Positions 1 to 14,570 are shown, counted from the stretch's first letter. The stretch is 64,000 nt of DNA from Acanthornis magna (GCA_036785705.1 JAWUZG010000332.1:3162001-3226000); one strand, 5' to 3'. Notes: generated from the sequence alone by a model not told the origin. Made by a program: numbers and translations.

Positions 1-3000
1 AAAATAGGACAGACCGAACTTATAAACATTACATCAGCCCTGTGCTAGAGATAACATGTTTACTAAACTTCTCAAAATGAGCTGATACCACGAGTCATCT
101 CACTGTGATCAGCACTAGGACTATTTCCTGCTAAGACTGGCTAGCAGACTGGTATATTACTGCTTGCCCAAAATATTGAGCTTAGAAAGTGAAGCTGTCT
201 TTATTTTGTGTAAATAAGTACAAGTGTTCTCTCCTGGAAGGACAAAAAGGTTGCCAGCAAATACAAATACTGGAAAATACCAGCATGCTAGTGATAAGGA
301 CATTTGAAGTTCATCTGGTTTTAAGGAAATCTTATTATCACATTGATAAATGAAAAATTTATACCTTTTAGTCTTTCCAAACAACTATGTTTTTATTTTT
401 AATTCAACAAAACTGGGCTTTGATATTTACATCTATGCTACAGGATGTATCTTAACTTTTGGAAGTTCAAAATGGACTAGACTTAATACTCTATAAAAGG
501 GGATAGAAATGTATTCAGGTTTTGCTGTGCTCTTCATTGTCTTCTCAGAAATCACTTCATATTTTGGCATTTTCCAAAAATCTAAGGAGAACAGTGCCAA
601 ATCCACTTAATTGGGAGGGCTGGGATTAAAAAAAGTGGAGAAATAAATGTATAAAACTAGGTCAGAGCACTTGCCTGCATTTCCAGAAGGAAATAACTTG
701 AATTGGTTAATGGTATTTTCAGTACAATTCCTAAGCATTTAAATTTTCCATAGATATTTAGGCTAATTTTCAGAGGACACCTCTGTGGTAACTGAAGTGA
801 TATTTTGAATGTGCCTTTTCCTTGCTAAGCCTTCTTAGCAAAACCAAATGTCATTTGTTGTCTCAAAAGCTAAAACCATATTTCACATGTCAGATGCACA
901 AAGATGCTACTGAACAAAATTACAGGCGAGACATTTAAATTCTGCTTCTGCTGAAATTTCTGTCATATCTTTTTCTAATGCAGTGCACAGCAGCTCTCTG
1001 TGATGACAGCAGAACTGGTTCTATTATGCTGCAAAGTAAATTAATACTTTGTGTGAAGGCTCAGGTCAAAATAAAAATAGTTGATGGCTTGTTGTGCACA
1101 AAAGTGACATTGTTATGTGATTAGGCAATACTGTAGCATATAAGTGGAAACCTGAACGTATTTATTTTCAAATTTCAATTGTGTCATTTTTGAAAGCATT
1201 TATTTTTAGGATCAGCATTATTAACATTTCTTGTGTTACAAGAGAACCCATCTACCCAGAGAGCAGATGACCTTTTCTAGTAGTGTATGCTGAATATGCT
1301 AAATACTAAAATTAATTTCAAATAAAGAAATGGGTCATATTATTTATCTACAGCATCAAAATTTTAATGACCTTCAAAGAAAATTAAGATTATGTCTAGT
1401 TTTGCATGACCTAATCCTTGACAGTTATCAGTATTTTGTTTGTCTGTTTCAGGGGCTGCAAATTTAACCAAAGTTTCGGATAAATATCTTTGAAAGACAG
1501 ATCCAGATAGCTACTTTATATCCCACAGCAGAACTCTTCAGCACTTTTGGAAATGTCACTGATAATCAGGAAATTCTCAAATGAAGTTTAAAATGTTGTA
1601 AGCAAAATCCTGCCTTCCCTAGGACTTCATGAATCAGTTTTGATTTCAGTATCTATTTCTTCTTGAGAAGAATCATTAAAGAAAATACATTTGCCAGAAT
1701 TACTTAGAAAAAACACAAGCTAAATTGAAAGGTTTCAATTTGCACTTAAATCCAAGTATGTGGCTCTCCTTGAGTTTAAAATAGAGGAGAGCAGTGTTTA
1801 GTCATGACCTGTTGTTATGGGTTCTGAAAATGTTGAGCAATCATATTTTTGTCTCCAATTGTCATATGACTGTGGCAAACAGGAGCAGATGCTCTTTGTG
1901 TGCAATCCCTACAAAGAAAGTCTGCCTGCACTCACTTCCCTTCAGCATCAATGAAACAAAGGGATTCAAACAGAAGAAACATTTTCCCTCCTTTTCCCTT
2001 GCTTCCTACAAATACTTCACTTAAGAAAAGTAACTAGTTTGAATTGTGTAGCCTTATAAAATGCCCTTTAAAGCATTCTGTTGCCAAAATCTTCTTTGGC
2101 AAAAGTGGTCAAGTTGTTAAGAATGTTCTTTGGCTTAACGAAAATAGGACACTTTTTTCCCTCAGGGGCTTATCTTCCATATTTATGGAATTTATGTACT
2201 TGCAATGAAAAGACACCACAATGGTCTTCCATGTTTCTAAACACCAATTAATTACTTTAATTTGCTTTTCCAAGTACAAAGTAGTCGTTTTCACCAAAAA
2301 AACCCCCTTTTCCCATTAAAAGAATAGGAAAATGGCAACTTTTTTGTTTTCTCTGCAGCTAGGAATCATTACTAAATAAAAATGTAGGAATATTGTCCAG
2401 GGTTCATAGCCCTTTGTGCGTTACCCTGATCCACATGTTGGCACAAAGGACTACACAGCCATAAAGCTTTAAAATTTTTTCATATTGGTGTTGCATATAC
2501 AGGACAATTAGGGTTGTACTTATCTGGCTGATTTGAAATCTGTTCTTCTTCTGTTTTGAAGTTCAAAGAAATAATGCAATAGTCCTATAGTAAATCCATT
2601 CAGTAGAAAGGCGTCACAATTTCAGTCACAAAGTTAAATACTTATGGTATCAAAACCAACATTGCTGACCCTGAAAAAAGGACATATATCTTCTGGAGAT
2701 GTTCTTCAAGTTGACCATTTGTCCAAAATTGAGTGAAAATATTTACAAAGGCAGTTTATATTGCTACCAAAGGCACCAGTGTGTGTTCTCCACAGTGTTG
2801 TCACAATGCACACATTTAATTAGTCACAGGTACAATGCTAGCTTGAATGTCAGTCCTTAAAATATCTATTTCTTTTATTTAATTAAACTTTATATTTAAT
2901 GCAATATATTTATATTGCAAATCCTATCATGCTACTAAATCCATTTTTCTGCTGCTAGATTTGCATTTAATTCAGGATTTGAATTATGCTCAACCTCATT

Positions 3001-6000
3001 GTTCCAAGTAATAGAATTTATTAGAATGGATCCACACAATAGTGCACATAATGAAAATGGGAGAATCAGAAAGCTAAATTGCAAAGCCAGAAATGGAGGA
3101 AAATAACACTGGCAATTTTGGATGACTCTGTTTTGGAAGGCTAATGTGTTTCCAAGGCCTCATTTTCAAATATAACCACTGACCTTTCGCACAGTGCTGA
3201 GCAGATCTGTTGTAATTTCTTATAAATCAGACTAAGTTGGAAAACACGCTCTGTACATTTACAGAACTGGTGTCAAACTCCTTCAGTAATTAAAAAGAAA
3301 ATTTAAATCTTCCATTCTCAGAAGTGTTCTGACTTTCTTTTCGTATTTCCTTCACTAAGACAAGGCAAACTGTCCTAGAATTTACATTCAGTTACATTCA
3401 GTACTTTCAGGAAACCCCTCTCACATTATTACAACTCTAAAAATCCTTCAACTGCCCTCATTTTCTTCATATGACGGATTTTTGCCATTTGGTGTTACAA
3501 ACAGGCTTCATAAAGTAGGCAGAGGAAGGAAAAAATCTTTAAAAATCATCTAGAAATTGATTATTTCACTTAGTGAAAAAAGAGACTAAAAAATGAGTTG
3601 AATGGTCTTTTAAGGTGTTCTTAAATCAAGAGGATGTATTTTAAGAACAAATTAAATAGCAAGCAGATAGTTTTCTGTAAATAAAAAATTCGCCTCTTTT
3701 TTCTAGGTCTGTGATTTAAGGTTGAAGAGCATTTCCCAGCTACCTGTCTTGTGCATTGCTGAAATGTAAAAGTAAGTAAAAACAACTTGATTACATATAT
3801 CTATTTTCATACACTAGAAAATATTTATTAGATAGAATACAACATGTGCATAATTTAAAAATAAGGTTTACTAGTAATTTCTTATTCTGTCCCCCAAATG
3901 CCGCAGTGGCTTTGCTATATCCCAGAACTACAAGTACTGATAAAATTATTTTCTTTCTCCCCCTTCTCATCTTTCCCATGATTATCTATAGTTTTAATGC
4001 ACTAATTAGACTACAATATATTAAGATTACTTTGCATTGTGAATATTTACGCTTGAAAATGATTCCTATGAAATAATTCAATTTTAAAAGCTGCTTAAAG
4101 TTAACCTTCCTGATTTGTGCTCCAAACTCCTACCCGCGATTCTGGTTGAAATAAGTTCCCCACAGATCCAGCCAGCAAACCATATTGAAATCCCATCGGA
4201 TCACCTGTGTCACTGCGTGAGGCTATCCCAAGAAACGGGGCTTTCTCAAAGTGAGCTTAGTGGGTCTCTGCTCTGGGATTTATAAAATGCAATAAAAAAT
4301 GACAAAAAACACAAATGCAAATATATTTTAAAATATAATATTAGCATTGTCAACATGAAAGACTTTATTTACTGCACAGAGAAGAAAATACTCAGAATAG
4401 TGTAGTTTGTTTCGGGGAATGCATGAAAAAGTTTCAACAACTAACACACAGTGTTTCTTTGCAAAATAGCTCTGTGCATGATGCTGAAGTGAAATGGGTT
4501 TTGCTCATTCTTGTAAAAGAAGGTCATTACCTTCTACTGTGACTGTTCCTTTTGGATTACCTGTCTGTGTCTGCACAAGTCAAACAATAAATAAAGGTAG
4601 TCTGTTAATATAGATTAGAGGTTAAACTGTTATTTATTGTCACCTTTTATGGAGAGAATCTGCAAAGGCTGTTATTGACCTTCTCTGCCTACAAAATAAG
4701 AGTCAGGTATTTATCCCAGGCAATCCATTTGCAATGAAAAAAAATTATAGTCTTCGTGAGGAGGCACAGGCAGAAACTGAGCTGCAATGATAAATCCTGA
4801 TGAGTAAGAGTTCCCGAATTGAAGTGTGTCACAAATTTGTATCAGGTTATGTCTCTGAGCATATGACATGAGGAAATAGTTGAGAAACAACAGATCCTCT
4901 CCTGCAATTTTTGAAGTCTTATTTTAAATGTCGTCTGGGATTTGGATAGAGTTGAGCATGAGAAAAGTATTCAGCACATTTTCATTCCTTTGAGTTTATG
5001 TAGTACAGAGAGCTATAAAAGTAAACAACAGCAACAACAAAATTAGCATTCCCTTTCATGTGTTCCTTGAAATTGGAATAGTTGAAGAAAAATCAATGTA
5101 ACCACCACCCACTTAGGGTGCCTTAATCACATTGCCGGCATCCCCTGAAACTGGTTTGTGAATGCACTTCTGCAGTGTACCCTGGATCAGAACACAGCTC
5201 AGAAAGAGGCCTGCAAAGGTTGCTGTAACCTTGAAGCCATGGAAGAACTTCCTGAGTGCACAGTGTGGAAGGTTCCTGTTACAGTGAATAGAACCTCCCT
5301 ATCTGAACATCCTAAATTGTGAGAATGTCAGAAATCCAGACTAAGCCTCCCATAATGCTAATAATGGAGAAGAGAGAAAGAAAGAGAAGATCTCATAAAT
5401 ATTTTATTTTCTCTTTTATAAAGCAGACACAGTCTTCTGCTTCCTCATCCAGTCTGTCTTTCAGGCCAAGCCCTATCACATCATGACCATTTGAAAAGAT
5501 TTAAAAGCCACTTCCTCCTGCAGTTCTCCAAATCTGCCCTGTTGTCACTTCACCTGTGACCACACCACAGGGTTACAGCAGAAGGAAACGAACCATAATG
5601 ACCTTTGCAGAAGAAATTAATTATATCCATCCAAGACACGGCCTTCTTTCCTATCCCAGCTTGTCAAAGTGTTGGCAGAGCAGGCAGCAAACAAATCTTA
5701 TGGGATCCATGTGGATAACTCCTGGTAGTACATCATCATCAGAGCAAAGTCAGAGTGGGGAAGGGAGAGCTCTGCAGCCAGGTACGAGGTGTGTTAGCAG
5801 CTGTGGCAATGAAACTGTCTAACATTGTTTCTGCATTCTGTCTTTGCAAAGGATCACACAACTGCCTGATCCCCTCATCATCGAGTCCTAAACAATCTGC
5901 AGGACACTGGTGGCTGCTCAGACTGACAGAGGTAAGAGGACAGTTGTTTATTTATTGCGGCTTCCTCGTTTCAAAAGCAAAATGGTTAGAAATATTCAAA

Positions 6001-6302
6001 TATTTTAAATGCTTGAAGAAGTAAGGTCCTGGTTCATTTCTCAGCTGATTTCTGGGCAAGTACCTCTGAATTCTGCCGTGTGTTGCTACTGGAGTTCCAC
6101 TCTGATTAGTTCAAAACTCATTTATTCATCAGAATAAACCCCAAATTCTGAAATTCATTAAATAAGGCAGAGGAGTAAGTCCTTATCGAGCACTTCCTTA
6201 CAAATATCTGTACACTAAGTATAGAAAAAACAGCCAGGAAACATCATAAGGAAAGGAAGAAATTGTAGCATAAAATAACCACATTTTCCAGAAACTTCTA
6301 AA
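1..6302. other. AT-rich intergenic DNA, no gene recognised
   Basis: Read on both strands, this stretch shows only short open frames without splice-flanked conserved peptides, no RNA gene and no clear transposon. Composition is AT-rich with scattered A/T runs. The longest frames (about 90 codons near 5556-6024) have no recognisable domain and no codon bias that I can see. Confidence 0.6.
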
Positions 6303-6520
6303 GTTTTAGGAAGAAATTTTTCCCTGTGAGGGTGGTGACACCCTGGCACAGGTGCCCAGAGAAGCTGTGGCTGCCCCTGGATCCCTGGAAGTGTCCAAGG
6401 CCAGGCTGGACAGGGCTTGGAGCTACCTGGGATAGTGGAAGGTGTTCCTGCCCATGGCAGTGGAGTGGAATGAGATGATCTTTAAGGTCCCTTCCAACTC
6501 TAACCATGCTGTGATTCATT
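6303..6520 (+). repeat. CR1 LINE 3' fragment
   Basis: The stretch has the diagnostic series of CR1 3' words: 'aggaagaaattttt', 'gagaagctgtggctgcccc', 'aaggccaggctggacagggc', 'gatgatctttaaggtccctt' and the terminal 'tgtgattc'. It is 5'-truncated, as most avian CR1 copies are, and lies in plus orientation. Short minus-strand open frames across it are shadows. Confidence 0.93.
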
Positions 6521-9500
6521 TTAAGTTCTGAGGAGAATGTTTATCTGGAAAAAAATACAGTAGCCTAGAACTGACTGTACTAGACACAACCCTGGAGATA
6601 ATATAAGGTAAGAAAAATGTGAGATAAGACTTCAGCTCCTCAGCAGCATTTCACTGGTATGTTCCTGCTCCCCCTCAAAGTTTGTTAAGGTGTATGGTGT
6701 TGCTGTCCTTGCAGCATGAACTTTAACTGGGTAAAAACATCTACACATTGACAAAGTCTCATTAGTCACCAATTTTTGAGACAAAACATTTTGTTGCATA
6801 TGGGTTGTTATGAAATGTGCCTTGCTTTTCATTGTTCTAACTGCCTGCTTGGGGAATCTGTCATTTTAAAGACAAAAGTTTTTCTTTTTCCTCTTTTAGT
6901 CTTGGAAAAGCCCAAAATCTCGCTGCTTGCATAGTTATCCACATGACAGTTTTGGAGTGAATAGTGTCACATACAGTCCAATGAACACTGAAACAATCCA
7001 GTCCAAAGTGCTTCCATTAACTGGTGACACCATTAAGGCTTAGACAACTTAACAGGAAAAATAGAATTGCTAATTGTTAATAATCATATATTACCCAGAT
7101 TGATTCCTTCTGAGACCAGTTAAATGGGTTGTTCCTAGGCCTATTAACCAGGTGACCCCTCTCATCGTGAACTGTTTGCATTGTCCAGAAATTTTAACTG
7201 TTTGACAGGTGTACAGAGCTTTATTTAAAGTGACTTTCTGTCACTTCCCAGCTGCTGTATCCCATAGCTCCTGGGTTACCAGTGACAGACTCATTAATCT
7301 GGCAGCTCTGCAGAGATGAGGTGGGAATGCTCCAGTGACTCATGTTCCTACAATCCAGCTTCACCTTAGACTGAAGTACATCAGTAGGTGGAAATTTAAA
7401 TTTTTTTCTGCATCAGCTGTAATATTTTACTTGCTCATTTTCAGGTTGCCTATTTGCAGCCAAGTAAAATCAAATTTAGGGAGCTTTTAAACCAAAATTT
7501 GAACTTACGTATTCAAAGACCTCTAGAGCTGTGCTACACAGAATATTAAAGATACTTCCTTGCTGCCAATTCTGCTTCCCAGCAGCAAGGTGAGGGATTT
7601 AATCAAACGAGAGTGCCTGGGCAAAGTGGTAAATCATGCAACACTTTTCAAGAGTGGGCAATGCCAGCCTGGTTAGGCACAGTAGACTCTACATCCAAAG
7701 CATTTAAAATATGTTTTATTGCACCAGCAGTTGCCAACAAATCCTTGCTAATGTGATCAAAGCGTTAATGAACAATGACATGAAAGTTGCTTCTGGCAGC
7801 TTTTTCAAAAAGTGACCGAGGCCATGCTGCCCAATAATGTTCAGCAGCTGGTAGACCTTTGTGTCAGAGAAACTGTTAAGAAAAAGGTAATAAAACAACT
7901 TTACATGAATTATTTTGGTGAAGTATTTTGACCTTCTTATTTTGGAATGACTACATACTTGTATTTGTGAATCTTTTTTTTAGCACTATTATTTTTCAGT
8001 GATACAATTATCAAAAAACAAACTCATAAGAGTTCAAAGATGGCCTTCTTGAGAGTAAACCAATGAGTAGGTTATAAAACACTGAGTATCACAGAGCTGA
8101 TTAATTTTTGCTTCACCAAAGGTTGATTTGCAAGAGGGGCTAGGATTTGTTATATGTACACAATGCACTCTGATGAGATATGATGATTAAAGTAAATCAG
8201 AGTAGGATTTTACAGTTCTAGGTTCCTCTCTTTGTGATTCTTTATAAACATTTCTTGCACATTTACATTGAAAGTTCTTGCTAGAGGAGAAAGCTATAAA
8301 AAGCAGGCACTGAAGCAATATAACCTAGGTGTCATAAAAAGCTTGGGTAGTAAAATGTCATCATTTCTCCAGAAAATAAATGCTCTCATGACTTTCAGTG
8401 GAGTCTCATTTCTTCCTTTAAATGCTAAGGTGGGGTTGGGATGAGCACAGAGCAGAGACACCAAAATGATCCTGAAGATCAGTGAGCAGTTGTTGGTATC
8501 AGCCAAGGTACCAAAGCCCACAGGTCATGATTGTATGATAAGGTATAGAAGTTACCCATGTAAATTACTAAGGGATATGTACCAGACCAGAGTAATTATC
8601 TGAGCAGAACCCTTTTATTCTCTGATCTTTTTCTCCCTACTTTCTTTCTTCCTCGATTTTAGAGTCACACACAGATTTTTACTGTTCAGTTGCTGAAATG
8701 ACACTGTACTTTAACCCTTCAAGGCCAAACTTTTGGTTGCATGCAAATCTTCACTAAGAAAAATTTTGTACTTATGATTGAATAGCATTTTTGTGTTCTT
8801 CTCAGAGAGAGCTCCTTAGGATCCCTCTGGGTCTCTTTCTGCGGCACAATAACCTCTGCAGTTCTGTAACAAAAACCTGCAGATTAACTACAACCATGAA
8901 CAAGGAGCCTGACCAACAGTGAACAGTTCATTTTGTAGCTGCTCATTTTTCTTATAATCTCCATTGCAAGAGTGTAAATTCAAAGTAAATGTCTTTGAGG
9001 AATATTAATTCAAATGAAAATTATAGGAGGAGTTTTGTGAATAAAATATTGAGACAAGTGTACTCAGAAAAGGTGAATATTTACACAGGTAAAAAAGTTT
9101 TCAATTTCATAAGTTCCTTATTTAGAGTTATCTCTTACAATTTTCAGCAACAAAAAACCTGCACTGTTATGCATAAATTAACAATTAATGTCAGAACATT
9201 TTTACCATTTCCATTTTACTTAATTTCAGTATATTTCATTTAACTTTAGAAGGAAATTTGGAGTGATTTACATGTCCCAGACATGTCAAAAGAGATATTA
9301 AGCAGTATTAAGCTTTAAGAAATAATCCTGCTTTAGTTTGTTCCTTCTGAGGACTGTGCAGAGGAATAATGTGAATGGATTAAGAAATTGGTGTAATACC
9401 TGTCAAGTAGTGTTATCTGTGAATGTGCATGAATTCTCCAAAGTTAAACTAACTGTTCTATACCAGATTCCTCAAGTTCTTGAGGAAGGTAGGAACAAAA

Positions 9501-10264
9501 ATAACCTGTTAAATTAGTTTGTAAATCTCCACTTTCAATGGGCCATTTTTATTTTCTTGGTTTGTACAGAGCCTAATGCAGTGCTTTGTAAATGTGTTGT
9601 CTCTGGCTGAACCCACAAGGCTTTGATGCAAGGATGTTTCTGCACCTTCCGTGGGAGCAAAGCAGAAAAGGGATAACTTTGGCCAGGTAATTTCAGTCCT
9701 TGCAGCAACATCAGAGTGCCTGGATCTGTTCAGGGTGCACAGCTCCACAGGCACGTTGCTTTGGGATGTGCTCTCTCAGCAAAGCTGACCCTGTCAGGGA
9801 GCTCATTCCTGCTGCTGCTCAGGGCTGAAACGGAGTACACTAATTTTGGGAAGCAAATCTTGCCTGGCTGCAATAGACAGCAAAGGGAGCACCCTGTTAT
9901 TTAAATATTTTGCCACACTTCCTGAAAGTATACCTGTGATGTCAGGGGAGAAAACCTCACAGTGTAAATTTATAAAAGCCCAGGAGGAGTAACTAAGGCA
10001 TCTGCTAGGCTGGAACAGGATATTTTGATTGCAAGCACTTATATAATATGCAACTCTGCAAAGGATCCAGACAATCTGGATTTTAGACTATCTGTGATGA
10101 GGGTAGAAGGTACAGTGTGTAAGTATTAATTAGCTCTGTATTTGAAACTAAAGAAAAAGCTTTTATTGAACCTTTTATTGATGTCAGCTGTGTAGTGCCT
10201 CCAGCAGAAAACGTTTTGTGAATTTACTGTTGTCAGCACACAGCTGACATAGGCACAGGAAGCC
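6521..10264. other. Intergenic DNA, nothing recognised
   Basis: No exon-like conserved peptide, RNA gene or repeat family could be identified. Open frames are short and not supported by splice signals or known motifs. Confidence 0.55.
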
Positions 10265-10278
10265 GAGGAGCAGCTGGC

Positions 10279-10602
10279 ATGGCAAACATGCCATACCCTG
10301 TACCTGCTGCTGTCTGGAATCTGTTTCTCACTCTGCTGGTGTGCTCACAGGTCCATCAGGTGCAGGGAAACAAGGAGGCGAAGCCACTGAAAAGGTGCCA
10401 ACTCTTGACAGCCTTATTCCACATTCCACTTTGTGAAATTTATATAAGCTGCTATTTCTTGTTCATGCAGCTTGAAAATGTTAGGACTGACTTCCTTTAT
10501 TTACCATTAAATCCAGCTCTTGTCTTATTTGTGGGAGTGGGAAGCACCTCCCATTTCTTTGTGCTGTGGTGCTGTTCCAGTGTGTCTGCAGCATCAGTCT
10601 GA
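10279..10602 (+). CDS. Possible signal-peptide exon of an unknown secreted protein (weak)
   Basis: An ATG-started frame of 107 codons opens with a convincing signal-peptide shape. A short polar start is followed by the hydrophobic core VWNLFLTLLV near residues 13-22, then CSQVHQVQG, which could be a cleavage region, then a basic KEAKPLKR. A GT donor context (AAAAG|GTGCCA) follows the basic stretch at about 10395, so the coding exon could end there in phase 2. It does not join in frame to the downstream exon at 17682, which needs a phase-1 donor, so I cannot place it in the C5orf58-like gene. No partner exon was found. It may be a chance frame. Confidence 0.2.
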   Translation: MANMPYPVPAAVWNLFLTLLVCSQVHQVQGNKEAKPLKRCQLLTALFHIPLCEIYISCYFLFMQLENVRTDFLYLPLNPALVLFVGVGSTSHFFVLWCCSSVSAASV

Positions 10603-11156
10603 TAACCAAATTGCACAGATCCTTTCTGTGATTTATCTAGCTTCCAAACTTGTTGAAAAATGAGCACAATAAAAAAGGACTGTGAAATATTTCTCTGGTT
10701 AAATGTCAGTGTTAATATATCAGAATGCACAGAAATGGGGATTATGTATAACTATAGACATTTTGCTACATTTAAATGTGCCTAATTTGTCATAAAATTA
10801 TTTCTCTGAGTCTCCAAAGAAATCTAGTAATGTCATAAGAGATTTCACCCCTTTAGAGTTTACAAGAGAAATTATCAGCTGTCAGACCTGTTCCTGGAAG
10901 TCTTCCAAATTTTCTTTTTTTTTTTTTTTTTGTCTTTTTGAGGAGTTTAGGTTACTTTTTCTCATACAGTTTCATTGTACATTTTAAATAATTTTTATTA
11001 GAGAAAAAATTAAAGCAATGGTATATATGTAAAATTTATCTGAATAGGACAGACCCTGAAAAGAAGCATAATTTTAGCATTAATTTTAATTGAATTTCTT
11101 GGCTATAAACCGAGTTTAGTGAAGCAACAGCAGGGGCCTAACTTTCCAATTTTAAA
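10603..11156. other. Intergenic DNA with poly-T run
   Basis: AT-rich sequence with a T-run of about 18 bases near 10915-10932. No gene or transposon family is recognised. Confidence 0.5.
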
Positions 11157-11292
11157 AACATAGAATCACAGAATTTTTTGGGAAGGAAAAACTTCTAAGA
11201 CCATCCAGTCAAACCATTCCCCCAGCACTGCCAAGGCCACCACTAAAACATGTCCCCAAATCCCTCCAGGGACAGTGACAGGTCTTAGTCTT
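11157..11292 (-). repeat. CR1 LINE 3' fragment, minus orientation
   Basis: The fragment starts with 'catagaatcacagaatttttt', the reverse complement of a CR1 3' terminus. It continues with 'accatccagtcaaaccattc', 'cagcactgccaaggccacca' and 'ctaaaacatgtccccaaa', all CR1 words in reverse orientation. It is heavily 5'-truncated. Confidence 0.9.
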
Positions 11293-14200
11293 TGAGGCAA
11301 AGGAGCTGCCACGAAATGATCACAGCTAATAACTGATTAACTTCTGTCATAGTTATTTCAGAGCGATCTTGCTCATAGTTGAAAAACTGTTAAATTCCAG
11401 TTGAAATAACTGATTTCACATGTTCTCCCTTCTGCTAAAAGAATCTGAACAGACTCTAGTATTTCAGTTTGCTTGTTTGTTTCAGAGCATAAAGCAACTT
11501 TTCCATGTCTGCATGTCCAGCATGGCAGCTCAGCCAGGGCCACACCTGCTGGCTTTTGTGCAGACACAGACACAGCCAGGACATGCAAACGTGAGGTTTT
11601 CCACCTGATAAATGCACAAGCCACAGCTGAAGGCTGGTGAACTTCAGTAAGAGGAGGTCCAGCTCTCTCAGCTGTCACTGTAGTCAGCAGAAAGGAAAAC
11701 ACTCCCTTTTGATTGTTTGAATATATCCGAATTCCCTCCTGTGGATGGCACCGTGAGGGATAATCACTCTGACAGCACAGAGTGTGAGCAGCTTCTCTGT
11801 GTGTTTGTGTTCTTCTCCCTGCTACAGCCTTCCCCCTGGGATCACAGACCCCTGGGTGGGAAGCTAGCACAAAATGTTATTAAGGCAGTGGCATTAATTA
11901 TCTGACACTGATTAAATACTTGTCATTTTCACATTTGGGCTAAATCACCAGCCTTCTCAGGCAAGCAGGTAGCTGCTCTCCCCTTCCTTTGCCTAACACA
12001 CCTTGTGGGAAGGAGGGCATCTGGTGGCTTCTCTCTTGTTGCTCTCTGTTGCACCATTCCATCTTTCGGGGACTGTAACACTGAGAGTGTGTTAGGTGGA
12101 ACTCGTGACACAGTTGTATTTATAGAGTAAGAACAGTTTCAAGAGTGAAGTCTTTATTTATGAAATAAAGACATTTTGTAAAAAGCTGTAGTTAACAGGG
12201 AAATGCCCATTTAAACAGCTGAGACAGGAATGGGTTCAAAATGTTTTGTTGTGCCTCCTCCTGGCCATTTCATGAGTTAATCAAAAAGAAGTCTTCTGAT
12301 CAAGCAACAAAAGTAATCAAGCCTGTAATTTCAAAGTGATAATATAATTTCCCTGAGCCAAATGCTATTCTTCTGTTCAATTCTCATTTCTGTACCTCTA
12401 ATGTTTGTAGAGCATTTCATGTAGTAAATGTATGCAAGCTAGCAAATGAAAAATGATGTGGATAATTACAATAGAAGCAGCTAATAGAAGCTGCAATATC
12501 TACATCGTGTTGCTAACCATTACAGTTTATGGTATTAAATTCATTTAAATGAAGAAGGGATAATTTGCAGTGTAGCAAATGATAAACTTGACTTATTGAT
12601 ATTAGCACACTCCCTTATATCTCAGTATTTCAAGCACTATGTTGTTACCGCTATGAAAATACAGGAAGATAAAACAGCTGTGGTGAAGTATCTGTAAGCA
12701 ATATCATCTCAGTCAAAAGGGCTCAGCATTTTCCAAAAGGCAAACTGGAGTCTCTGGTTTCTTAGAATCTGGAAACAATTTCACAATTCCTTGCTTTATA
12801 AACTTACTTTTCCTGGGTGGATGAGCAGAATCTTATTGAGTGGCATTTGGTGTGAAAGGATGCAGAGAAGCAGATGAGAGCGTCCTTGAGAACTAGAAGC
12901 AGACACAGTTCTATGGCTCTAGACAGCTGCTTGTGAACGAGTGAAGGTTCACAATTGCTATCAAGCCCTGTGTCATTTCAATGGTTTTACTTTGACTGGG
13001 AAAAAGTTTTGATAGCTTCAGAAATCACTTAATTGTGAAATCAAAAAGCATGAGGGATTTCTAAATGCTCCTTGAAAATCTCCCACTCAACTTGTCAGTG
13101 TGTCTGAATTTCACTTTAAAAACCGCTGCAGATCAGTTGTGCTTCCAAATTCCAGTGGCTCAGGCTTTGCATGCCAAGTTTTACCAGTAGCTATCCCTTT
13201 CCATGATATATGGACTATGAAGGAACAAAAGATGTTTGTGAATCTCCCGAAGTTCCACTAAAAATAACATTTATAGTTAATTGCCCAAATTATCCCACCA
13301 GAATATAATTGATATTTACGGTTTACCTTTTAAAAAATTCAGCTCCTAATTACCTGACTTTACTAAAATATTGAGCAGCACAAATGTTACATATGAATGA
13401 ACTGCAGAAAATATGCCTTTATTTTTTCATAAAGGATATGTATACAAACTGAGCAGTTTCAACACACAATTCCATCTCTTTAGCACCATATGTGCACTTG
13501 TCTTCAGTTATTGAATATTCCAATATTTAGCATGCCATATAATTACCTTAAATACTACATTTAAGAACCACTTAAAAGCTATAGTTCAGAACCTATTACA
13601 CATATTTTATATATATATTACTGCACATAAGAAAAGCCTTTCCAGATCACCAAGTGGAGACATTCCAAACTATCTACAGACCTTAAGCTCAACAGATTTA
13701 TTGTTTAAAAATAATTACATTTCTGCTGTGAAAGGCTGCAGTGGTTTTCATTCTGTAGGTGCAACACTGGTGGTTTTAATATTTTCTTAATCAGGCATTA
13801 TTAAAACATTCTCAACAAATTGCATTATGTGTTACATAATATAATATTATGTGCTACATAATTTCTTGAAGTTTTCTGGCTGAAAATTCAAGCAAACAGT
13901 TTCACCCATTGTGCTATACCACAAATACATATTTTAACTCCAGGTTTATTCTTCCCGATTCATGAGAATATATTAAGGCAAGGCCACTTGCTTAGCACTC
14001 TTCTCCACCTGTCACTCTTTACCTCAACTACTTGAACTGTAACTTTTAATGACAAAGTTTGGCTTTTGCTTTACTGTCTTTGTACCACGATCTGGTCAGG
14101 CTTTTTTTGGCCTTCAGCATTTACCAGTTTTTGTTGCTCAAAATTGGGTATGTGCTCTAGAGCTTACGAAATACATTATTTTATCAGAAATTACTGTCAT

Positions 14201-14487
14201 TTGTCAAGGTTGTGTGATATTTTGTGTGTGTCAATTTGGTTTCTGTTTGACTTTCCTTGCAATTTGACTTTCTTTGCAATCTGGATTAAAAATTTTTATA
14301 CTCAGGTAATCATAAAAAATCAGCTTCTCTTTTGTCAAAGCTTTTCATGTGAAAGTTTAATGACGTGCATTGAAACTTTAAACTCTCCTGTTAGACCAGA
14401 TAGGAATTTTTTATGAAAGCTACAGCCTTCAAAGTAACAGCAAATGGTAATATTTTCAGTAAAAGTTTATAAGGCACTTGGGGATAT
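11293..14487. other. Intergenic DNA, nothing recognised
   Basis: Contains a 165-codon minus-strand open frame (11373-11870) without recognisable domain, and several short frames on the opposite strand over the same bases, as expected from a locally GC-richer patch. A short (TA)n run sits near 13606. No conserved exon seen. Confidence 0.5.
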
Positions 14488-14570
14488 GGTTTAAGGGTGA
14501 TTATGGTGGTAGATGGTAGGATTAGATGATCTTGAAGGTCTCTTTCAACCTTGGCGATTCTGTGATTTCC
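14488..14570 (+). repeat. CR1 LINE 3' terminal fragment
   Basis: About 80 bases with 'gatggtaggattagatgatc', 'ttgaaggtctctttcaacc' and 'gattctgtgatt', the extreme 3' end of a CR1 element in plus orientation. Confidence 0.88.

Noticed and set aside
11373..11870. 165-codon minus-strand frame
   Set aside because: No known motif, opposite frames also open, and no conserved splice boundary seen.
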